Shown: positions 8,130 through 14,261 of the stretch, piece after piece | How positions within the stretch are numbered: position 1 is the stretch's first letter | Layout of the letters: each line of letters starts with the position of its first letter | Assembly: GCF_026342435.1 (NCBI RefSeq) | Contig: NZ_JAPEMT010000003.1 | Span: 558,001 to 622,000 of the forward strand | Source of the DNA: Streptomyces sp. NBC_00237 | Lineage (GTDB): Bacteria > Actinomycetota > Actinomycetes > Streptomycetales > Streptomycetaceae | Reading direction: 5' to 3' | DNA: 64,000 nucleotides | Translations under genes and position numbers: made by a program | Notes under the pieces: generated by a model | Seen by the model: the letters and a program-made list of their open reading frames with translations, nothing else | Told to the model about the DNA's origin: nothing | Databases searched by the model: none

Positions 8130-9845
8130 GTGCTCGAGGACTTACGTGCGGCGGTGGCCACCCACCGACTGGTCAACCTGACCGGCCCGTTGGGCGTGGG
8201 AAAGTCGATGCTCGCGGCCCGCCTGGAGAACGCGGCCGTGGTGGACCTCGACCGGTCCGGCGCACTCGTCGCGCTGCGCAGGGCTCTGGCCGATCCCGCC
8301 CGGCGCCTGCTGGTGATCGACAGCGCCGACGGCCTGCGGCGTCTGAACGTACTGCGCGCTGTGCTCGACGACGCTGTACTTGATGACGCCGTGCTTGATG
8401 ACGCCGGAGGCGAGTGCCCGACCGTGGTCGTCGTCAGCCGCCGACCGGTCCTGTCCCATCCTCGCTGGGTGAACTCGGGCGCGCTCGCCGTCACCATGAC
8501 ACCCGCTGGCGGCGGGGAACTCCCCTCTCGTGCCCCAGGAATCGAGCCTGCCGACGGGCGGGTACTCGTGGCCCGGTTGGCAGGTGGCATCCCGCTGCTC
8601 TCGGACGCCGCCTGCCGTGCTCTGGACTCCGGCGTGTCGGCGGTCTCACCCGGCGCTCTCGCCGACCAACTCGCCGAGGTGATCCTGGACCGGCTGGGCC
8701 GCGAGTTGCCCGGCAGACGGTGGCGGCACGCGCTGCGGCTTCTCGCCACCGTCGGGTGCGGGGACGAGGAGCTGCTGCCCGGTGGCCCGGACCACTTCTC
8801 CTCGCTCGCCGCGCTCAGCATCGTCCACCGCGACACCCTCGGGCTCCGGATCACGGAACCGTACCGGACGGTGCTCGAACTGGCCTACCGGTGGCGGCGG
8901 CCGGAGGCACACGAAAGCGTCAGGACCCGCGCCCGTGACTACCGCCTGACCCTGCTCGACCGTGCTCGCGACCCCAAGGAGCGCGCGGACCTCACCGACC
9001 AGGGACTCTTCCTCACCGGCGACCCACTGCTGCGCCGCGAGTTGTTCCCGGCCGACGAGCACGCGGTGGGCTTCCACACGGCCGTCGCCGCAGACGCCGA
9101 CGACATCGGGCGGCTGATGCGCCGATGGGCCCTGGACAGCGGCTTCGACCCGCGCCGCTGTGACCGCCTCACCGAGCGCTGGGGCGCGGACGACATCTCC
9201 GCCTTCCACATCGCCCGCGACCGGGACGGCCGGGCGATCGGCCTGGCCAATCTGATGCCGATCGGCGAGCGTACGGTGGACGGTCTGGAACCGCTGCTCC
9301 AGCAGCACAGCAGGACACTGACGGCAGGCGGGCTGTTTCTGGGCGTCGCTCACTGCGCCGACCCAGCCGCGCGCGCCCACCTGCTGAGACACGTCCTGCG
9401 GCAGGCTGTCCAGGGCGAGCGCCTGGTCGTCTCCACCGCCAGCCCGAACTACCAGGCCCTGGTCCAGGGCCTCGGTTTCCGCGGGCACGGCGGCATCCGG
9501 GACGACGTGTACTCCTGCGGCCGTCCTCCGGAGGTCTTCACCCGCGATTTCGCCGCCGCCGATCTGCCCGGCTGGCTGAACGGGATCACCTACGGAGACA
9601 GGCCCGACCCGGCGGGCGTCAAACCCGTCGTACCCCGGCTCGCCCCCAAGGAGCTGCGCATCCTGTTGGACTACACCTCCGGAATGACCCTCACGTCGGC
9701 GGCCCGGCGGGCGGGCATCACGCCGAACACGGCCAAGTACTACCTCAGCCAGGTCAAGGCCAAGTACCGGACCGTGGGCAGACCTGCTTACACGAAGATC
9801 GACCTGGCCCAGCGGGTCCGCGAAGACGGGCTCGATCGACTGTGA
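8130..9845 (+). CDS. P-loop NTPase - GNAT-like - HTH regulator
   Basis: A 571-aa protein if GTG at 8130 is used. That start is chosen because GGAAGGAAGAA lies just upstream and the P-loop then sits at its normal place near residue 19 (TGPLGVGKSML). The NTPase half has a Walker-B-like run LLVIDSADG and a winged-helix-like tail. Residues about 310-470 look like an acyltransferase (GNAT) fold, ending in a typical block (YQALVQGLGFRGHGG). The last 70 residues form a helix-turn-helix (LTSAARRAGITPNTAKYYLS). This resembles Streptomyces AAA-type regulators, but the acetyltransferase-like insert is unusual. It may sense an acyl-CoA or small ligand and control the neighbouring lipid-oxidation genes; that is inferred. 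A longer reading from GTG 7935 is possible but has no ribosome site. Confidence 0.65.
   Translation: MLEDLRAAVATHRLVNLTGPLGVGKSMLAARLENAAVVDLDRSGALVALRRALADPARRLLVIDSADGLRRLNVLRAVLDDAVLDDAVLDDAGGECPTVVVVSRRPVLSHPRWVNSGALAVTMTPAGGGELPSRAPGIEPADGRVLVARLAGGIPLLSDAACRALDSGVSAVSPGALADQLAEVILDRLGRELPGRRWRHALRLLATVGCGDEELLPGGPDHFSSLAALSIVHRDTLGLRITEPYRTVLELAYRWRRPEAHESVRTRARDYRLTLLDRARDPKERADLTDQGLFLTGDPLLRRELFPADEHAVGFHTAVAADADDIGRLMRRWALDSGFDPRRCDRLTERWGADDISAFHIARDRDGRAIGLANLMPIGERTVDGLEPLLQQHSRTLTAGGLFLGVAHCADPAARAHLLRHVLRQAVQGERLVVSTASPNYQALVQGLGFRGHGGIRDDVYSCGRPPEVFTRDFAAADLPGWLNGITYGDRPDPAGVKPVVPRLAPKELRILLDYTSGMTLTSAARRAGITPNTAKYYLSQVKAKYRTVGRPAYTKIDLAQRVREDGLDRL
8361..8405 (+). repeat. 15-bp coding tandem repeat, three copies
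   Basis: Three in-frame 15-mers (8361-8375, 8376-8390, 8391-8405) encode VLDDA repeated within the NTPase domain of the regulator. The copies differ slightly (GTGCTCGACGACGCT, GTACTTGATGACGCC, GTGCTTGATGACGCC), so the expansion is not brand new. It could lengthen a surface loop. Confidence 0.7.
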
Positions 9846-9853
9846 GCCGTGAA

Positions 9854-9946
9854 GGCGGTCACAGGACCGCCAACGCCCTGACAGGAAAGGTCTGTTGTGG
9901 GCAGGGGAGGCGGGTTCCGTTGAGGCGCACCGGTTCGCCTCAACGG
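9854..9946. terminator. Two hairpins between convergent genes
   Basis: A 7-bp stem (9854-9860 with 9865-9871) is followed by an 11-bp stem CCGTTGAGGCG / CGCCTCAACGG (9917-9927 with 9936-9946). They sit between the plus-strand regulator (stop 9845) and the minus-strand secreted gene (stop 9996), so the second probably ends transcription both ways. Confidence 0.6.
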
Positions 9947-9952
9947 GGGGCT

Positions 9953-10010
9953 GATCAGCGGATCAGCGGTGGCAGCTGATCAGCGGTGCAGTTGATCAGC
10001 GGGTGCAGTT
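9953..10010. repeat. GATCAGCGG(TGCAGTT) short direct repeats at gene 3' end
   Basis: About four imperfect copies of GATCAGCGG followed by TGGCAGCT or TGCAGTT, 16-17 bp each. They overlap the stop codon and last codons of the secreted gene ending at 9996. The 3' end of that gene has apparently been re-duplicated into the downstream region by slippage. Confidence 0.65.
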
Positions 10011-10301
10011 GATCGCGGCGTCGCCCCAGTAGTACCCGGGCCCCATCCGGCTGGAGTTGGCGTAGAGCAGTACGCACTGCTCGCTGAGGAACCCGCCGAT
10101 CATCGCGTTCTGGCGGGCCGCCGTCTCGGCTTTCCGCTTCGCCTCCTTCGGGCTGTTCCCGGAGTGGAAGCCTGTGAACACCCGCGTCTCCTGCGTGGCC
10201 TGCGTGCTGGTCTGCGTGCTGGCCTGCGCCACGGTCGGTGCGAGCGCGGCGAGGGCCGCGAGAGCCATGACGGCCCCGCCTCGGATGAGTTTCGAGGTCA
10301 T
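9996..10301 (-). CDS. Small secreted protein, paralogue A
   Basis: A 101-aa protein with a classic Sec signal peptide (MTSKLIRGGAVMALAALAAL, likely cleaved after a VAQA-type site near residue 25). The mature part of about 75 residues contains RVFTGFHSGNSPKEAKRKAE, a conserved Gln-Cys pair (SEQCVLL), a GPGYYWGD motif and a final Cys (NCTR). The two Cys residues probably form a disulfide. It shares a pattern with its neighbour upstream (R-x-FTG, SPxxA, QCxxx, Gly/Tyr-rich turn, terminal C-x-R), so the pair arose by duplication. The start is ATG 10301 with a weak AGAACGGA site. It lies 32 bp behind the neighbour, probably in one transcript. No known function is recognised; an extracellular role is implied only by the signal peptide. 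Confidence 0.72.
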   Translation of the reverse strand: MTSKLIRGGAVMALAALAALAPTVAQASTQTSTQATQETRVFTGFHSGNSPKEAKRKAETAARQNAMIGGFLSEQCVLLYANSSRMGPGYYWGDAAINCTR

Positions 10302-10333
10302 GTCGGTATCCGTTCTCTGGAGGTTGGTGTGAT

Positions 10334-10780
10334 TCAGCGCTGGCAGAACAGGCTGGCGACCGCGGAGTACACGCCACCGCCGACCCACCGGACATCGGTG
10401 GCGCGGACGTAGCACTGGTTCGCCTGCCAGCCCGCTCCCTGGGCGATCGAGTAGGCCATCCGGGCGGCGCCGTCCACCGCCTGGGACGGCGACGTTCCCA
10501 TCCCGCTGCCGGTGAACGTGCGCACCTCGGTCGAGACGTGCTGCTGATCGATTGCGCTCTTGCAGTCGAACGGCCGGACCGAGGAGCCCAGTTCACGGGC
10601 GTGGGCCGGGACGTCCAGACACGTGGCGGTCGCGGAACTGCGGTACTCGTGCCCGCTCCCCGGGGCGGTTCGACCCCCGGCCGGGTCCGCCCGGGCGAAC
10701 GTGGCACCTCCGACGAGGCATGCCGATGCGGCGAGAGCAGCGGCGGTGGAGCGCAGACCCAAGACGGCCGATCGTTTCAC
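10334..10780 (-). CDS. Small secreted protein, paralogue B
   Basis: A 148-aa protein starting at GTG 10780. AAGGAGACC lies five bases upstream, which argues against the in-frame ATG ten codons earlier. It has a signal peptide (VKRSAVLGLRSTAAALAASA), a spacer with two Cys (TCLDVP, FDCKS), then the domain shared with paralogue A: RTFTGSGMGTSPSQAVDGAA, NQCYVRATD, VGGGVYSAVAS and terminal FCQR. The four or five cysteines suggest disulfide-stabilised export. No enzyme motif is visible. It is upstream of paralogue A in the same direction and follows a decayed methyltransferase relic, so the pair likely has its own promoter in 10781-10880. Confidence 0.72.
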   Translation of the reverse strand: MKRSAVLGLRSTAAALAASACLVGGATFARADPAGGRTAPGSGHEYRSSATATCLDVPAHARELGSSVRPFDCKSAIDQQHVSTEVRTFTGSGMGTSPSQAVDGAARMAYSIAQGAGWQANQCYVRATDVRWVGGGVYSAVASLFCQR

Positions 10781-10887
10781 CAGGTCTCCTTCGTGGTGTC
10801 CGGTGGTCATGGAGGATTGCCGAGGCGGCGTACGACGCGAGAAGCAGGCGTGGATCGCAGCCACGGTGGTCGTTGCCCTCGCGAGTG

Positions 10888-11125
10888 CCGCTCCGACTTC
10901 GAGAACCGTAGCGATCTCCGTCGAGGGTGCGGTACCCACCCTTTCGGGCGGGTACCGGCCCGGCACACCGGCGCGGGTACGTTCACGGCCGTCGAGCATG
11001 CCCATCATCGTCAGGTCCAGTAGTGCGGCGATCCGGGGCTCGGCCCCCCTCGCCGAGGACGGACTCGGCCAGGAACAGGCGGGCCCCCGACATCGAGGCG
11101 AAGAAGTCACCCTCGGTGCCCACCC
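10888..11125 (-). pseudogene. Relic of SAM-dependent O-methyltransferase C-terminus
   Basis: Minus-strand translation across two frames gives the typical C-terminal part of an actinobacterial small-molecule methyltransferase. One frame reads EGDFFASMSGARLFLAESVLGE. After a one-base slip in a G run (near 11046) the next frame reads AEPRIAALLDLTMMGMLDGR, then ERT and, after a short loss, PSTEIATVLEV. The LLDLTMMGML-xx-RERT block and the terminal PTPST-x-I-type strand are hallmarks of that family. The SAM-binding half is absent. This gap (10781-11140) has no other supportable gene. Confidence 0.55.
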
Positions 11126-11140
11126 GGTCATGTCCGGATC

Positions 11141-13039
11141 TCACTGCCGCGCGCCCCCGCCCCGCCACCAGGGCGCTTCCCGCGACGTGTCCCGCAGGGC
11201 GTTGGTCGCGCAGTGCACCTCGCCGCCCGCCAGGTGCGCCCACTTGAAGTTCTCCACCCAGTGCACGCGCACCCCCTGGCCGCGCAGGGCGCGTTCCGTG
11301 GCCGTACGGAACAGGTCTTCGCGGCCCACCCTCGGGCCGTGCGGGTCGGGGGCGGCGTAGTCGCGGGCGGTGAGGGAGAGGCCGTTGGCGAGGCCGGGGG
11401 AGAAGGCGACGGCCCGCGCCTCCGGCACCGAGGGGTCGAACTTCCCCCAGACGTAGAGGACGGGAACGCGCACCAACTCCCTTTCAGGCAGGCCCGTTTC
11501 GTGCAGGAGCGTCGCGAGCTGGCCGTCGATGCGGCGGGCCGCCTCCTCGTTGCCCGCGACGAACTTCCCGTCGCCGAGCACCGCGTCGACCGTCGGACGG
11601 TCCTCGGCGGTCGTACCCTCGAAGAGCTTCCGGCCGCCCTCGCCCCGCGCGGACGCCTCCTTCAGCAGCCGCACCGCCTGCCGGGGGTCGGAGACCATCA
11701 GGGTCCAGCCGCGCGCGTTGTCGGCGCGCACGACGTGCACCGTCTCGTCCGTGTGCCCCACCACCAGCCACGACGTGTCGATCGCGATCGGCGCCTGCTG
11801 CCCCTGCGCGGCGAGCATCCGCACGAAGGAGGGGTCGGGGGCGCGCGTCGCGCTCGTGCCGTACACGACGCGGCCCTGCGGGTGGCCGGGCTGCGGCGGT
11901 ACGGACTCGAAGTTCCCGGCGAAGTTCTGGAGGTCGTCCACGTTCGCCGGGCGGGCCCGGGTGAACTGCTGGACGACGCCCACGTCGGGCCCGCGCAGGT
12001 CCCGGAACAGCAGCCGCGCGGACCGGCTCAGCGTGCTCGGGCCCCACGCGTTCTCCGGCCACACCACCGGTGCCCGCAGCAGGACGCGCATCCGGTGCAC
12101 CCCGCCGGCCACCGGCATGCTCACCGTCCCCGGCTCGACCATGTCCTGCCGCCAGATGTCCCGCCACCACTGCGCGGTGCCCGGCGTGAACGTCACCTTG
12201 TCGCGGGGCAGCCCGGCGCGCTCGGCCGCCCTGCGCAGCGAGTCCGCGAATGGCTTCCACTCCGTCGGCTTGTACCGGGCCCCGATCCAGCCCGGCACGA
12301 TGCCGCTGCCGGGCCCCGGTGCGGCGGCGAACACGGACTCCGCGCGCTGGAGATCGTGCTGTACGAGCACGGGCGCGACCTTCATCCGTACCCGGTCGGA
12401 CGTGACCGCACCCGACGGCCCCTGACGTACCGTCAGAACGAAGTCCACCTCGCCGTTCCAGCGGCGTGGATCGCGTACCACGTCCCGTCCCTCGACGGCG
12501 AGTTCGACCCCGGTGCGCAGCTCACGTGCCGTCAGATCGCCGTGCAGGGGCGTGAGTTGACCGCTCCGCCGGATGAAGATCCGTACGTACGGGGCCTGGC
12601 CGGGCGGCACGTCGATCCGGCCGGAGGCGTCGTCGCCGACCCGCATCGGCCGCACCCGCAGCGGGGCGAGGTCCGCCTCGTCGCGCGGCCCGTTCACCCG
12701 CTCGTCGGCGGCGTCGTGGCAGGCGGCGAGGCGTTCGTCCACGGCTGGGTCGACGCGGTCCAGGTCGGCGTCGGTCGCCCGGCAGCGGCGGGCGTCGTCA
12801 TCGAGGTTGGGAAGGAACACCGCGCCCCGCCCCGGCCGCCACTGCTCCTCACCGGCCTCGTCCGATTCGCCGGTGACGTCGACGAGGCCGTCCTGGTCGA
12901 CGTCGGCGCGCAGGTCCGGCGGTGCGGTCGGTGCGGTGGCGGAGACGGGGGAGGGAGCGAGGGTGGCGGCCCCGGCGAGCAGGGCGACCAGCACCGCCGA
13001 TCCCGTACGCATGCGTGTGGTCGTGCGTGTTCCCGGCAT
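11141..13039 (-). CDS. Secreted protein-arginine deiminase (PAD) family protein
   Basis: A 632-aa protein with a signal peptide (RTGSAVLVALLAGAATLAPS) and homology along its length to the protein-arginine deiminase family, known mainly from vertebrates. PADs convert peptidyl-Arg to citrulline in a calcium-dependent reaction. All four catalytic residues can be matched by eye: Asp299 in WRDIWRQDM, His429 and Asp431 in VVGHTDE, and the nucleophile Cys610 in GEVHCATNALRD. A DVDQDGLVDV segment (46-55) resembles a calcium loop of the N-terminal domain. ATG 13039 has GGAAGGAC upstream. It is monocistronic, between a methyltransferase relic and a divergent hypothetical gene. Length is close to the roughly 660 residues of animal PADs. 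Export suggests action on extracellular or cell-wall proteins; the substrate is unknown. Confidence 0.85.
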   Translation of the reverse strand: MPGTRTTTRMRTGSAVLVALLAGAATLAPSPVSATAPTAPPDLRADVDQDGLVDVTGESDEAGEEQWRPGRGAVFLPNLDDDARRCRATDADLDRVDPAVDERLAACHDAADERVNGPRDEADLAPLRVRPMRVGDDASGRIDVPPGQAPYVRIFIRRSGQLTPLHGDLTARELRTGVELAVEGRDVVRDPRRWNGEVDFVLTVRQGPSGAVTSDRVRMKVAPVLVQHDLQRAESVFAAAPGPGSGIVPGWIGARYKPTEWKPFADSLRRAAERAGLPRDKVTFTPGTAQWWRDIWRQDMVEPGTVSMPVAGGVHRMRVLLRAPVVWPENAWGPSTLSRSARLLFRDLRGPDVGVVQQFTRARPANVDDLQNFAGNFESVPPQPGHPQGRVVYGTSATRAPDPSFVRMLAAQGQQAPIAIDTSWLVVGHTDETVHVVRADNARGWTLMVSDPRQAVRLLKEASARGEGGRKLFEGTTAEDRPTVDAVLGDGKFVAGNEEAARRIDGQLATLLHETGLPERELVRVPVLYVWGKFDPSVPEARAVAFSPGLANGLSLTARDYAAPDPHGPRVGREDLFRTATERALRGQGVRVHWVENFKWAHLAGGEVHCATNALRDTSREAPWWRGGGARQ

Positions 13040-13300
13040 GACGTGTCCTTCCGGAAAGGAGCGAGAGGAACGGAACCGCCGTTCCTCTTCTCAGGCTCGC
13101 GGCCACGTAGCGGGCATTCGTCATCCGCCGTGACGAAACGTGCATACATCGTTGTGCGCAGTCCGTTCCCGGAGTCCTCACACGGCGGCGCGACGAAGGC
13201 GTACTCCCCTCGGCGCGCCGGTGGCGGTGGCGATCACTCCGGTGAAGAAGCTCCTGGAGCTGTGCGGCGAGCAGACATACGGGCGGACCGGAGCCACTAT

Positions 13301-13966
13301 GTGAGGGTGAATCCGTCATCGAGCACGACCCGACACCCCCCTCGCCGCAGGCTGCGCTTCGACGGCTGGATCGCCGGGATGGGAACCTCCGGCGGAACCC
13401 GGATCGTGCTGGGTCACTGGCCGCGTTCGCCCTTCGGCCCACTCAGCGACGCCATGGTCGAACGGGCCGACGGGGAAAGGCTGTTGCTGGCCCCCACTCC
13501 CGAGACCGCCGAGTTCATCCGCCGTACGTACACCTATGACACGGTGCGCGTCGCGCCGGTCCGCGTGAGCGTGGCGGACGGCCTCTGGGCAGTGTCCGCA
13601 GGTCCGCTCGATCTACGATTCCGCGTCGGCCGGCGCGGCCCCCTCGGCCTCCTGCTCCGGGCGGTCCCCGGCCCACTGGCCGCCCGTCCTGCCTGGTGCG
13701 CGGTGACCGATGTGCCCGCACGGTTCCTGCTCTCCGGCGTCCGCACGCGCGGCAGCGCCGGGGGAGGACGCCGCGAGTGGTACGGCGCACGCGACCTGCA
13801 CCCGGTCACCGCCCTGTCGGGCACCTTCGACGGCACCGACGTGGGCAACCTCGCCCCGGTCGACCCGCCGGTCCGCTTCGGGTTCGGGTCGGTTCCCCGC
13901 GAGCCCGCCCTCACGCGCATCACGACGACGATCGAACTCGGCGCGGGAGAGCGGTCGGTGGGATAG
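13301..13966 (+). CDS. Conserved hypothetical protein
   Basis: A 221-aa protein of unknown function. It is mostly beta-rich, with conserved-looking blocks RLRFDGWIAGMGTSGGTRIV, GHWPRSPFGPLSDAMVER and REWYGARDLHPV, and a C-terminal strand pair (FGFGSVPREPALTRITTTIE). There is no signal peptide, no membrane segment and no catalytic motif that I recognise. The GTG at 13301 is preferred because GGACCGGAG lies 8 bases upstream; an overlapping GTG at 13307 is the alternative. It is divergent from the PAD gene across a 261-bp gap and ends at the shared terminator at 14011. Codon bias is typical of a real gene. I can assign no role. Confidence 0.65.
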   Translation: MRVNPSSSTTRHPPRRRLRFDGWIAGMGTSGGTRIVLGHWPRSPFGPLSDAMVERADGERLLLAPTPETAEFIRRTYTYDTVRVAPVRVSVADGLWAVSAGPLDLRFRVGRRGPLGLLLRAVPGPLAARPAWCAVTDVPARFLLSGVRTRGSAGGGRREWYGARDLHPVTALSGTFDGTDVGNLAPVDPPVRFGFGSVPREPALTRITTTIELGAGERSVG

Positions 13967-14010
13967 CGCGCCACCCGTACCACCGTGCCGAGCGGGCGGA
14001 GGAAGAAGGC

Positions 14011-14044
14011 CGTGACCGGACCGGCCTCGGCCGGTCCGGTCACG
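14011..14044. terminator. Bidirectional terminator between hypothetical gene and lanA
   Basis: A 34-bp perfect palindrome, CGTGACCGGACCGGCC and its complement around TC. It lies between the plus-strand gene ending at 13966 and the lanthipeptide precursor gene ending at 14063 on the minus strand. Confidence 0.75.
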
Positions 14045-14062
14045 TAGGGGGTGCGGCGTGTG

Positions 14063-14188
14063 TCAGCAGCCGCTGGTGCGCCAGCCGCAGGAGGTGATCA
14101 GCGCGGCGGCGTGCTCTTCACCACGGGCGTCCTCGGTGCGGACGTCCTCGGGCAGGACCTGCAGGGCGTCGACGTCGTACTCGGTCAT
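14063..14188 (-). CDS. lanA: Lanthipeptide precursor peptide (LanA, probably class IV)
   Basis: A 41-aa peptide beginning MTEYDVDALQVLPEDVRTED with an acidic leader and ending in the Cys/Ser/Thr-rich tail ITSCGWRTSGC. The DALQVLPE segment resembles the amphipathic leader helix that class III/IV synthetases recognise. The likely core holds Thr32, Ser33, Thr38, Ser39 and Cys34, Cys41, enough for two thioether rings. TSGC could give a small ring; Cys34 would need a partner on its C-terminal side or an overlapping ring. ATG 14188 follows AAGGAGACAG. It lies 73 bp downstream of the synthetase gene and before a strong terminator. Conservation of the tail in relatives is the decisive check; the gene is too small for certainty alone, but its position and composition support it well. 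Confidence 0.8.
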   Translation of the reverse strand: MTEYDVDALQVLPEDVRTEDARGEEHAAALITSCGWRTSGC

Positions 14189-14261
14189 GACTGTCTCCTT
14201 CTTCGATGGTGGAACAGAGGGGTTGTGCTGGTTTCTCCGGTGGCCGGTGGCCGCCGGAAAC

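Noticed and set aside
11213..13966. 917-codon plus-strand frame spanning the PAD gene
   Set aside because: Only its last 221 codons (from 13301) look like a real protein; the rest is antisense to the PAD gene.
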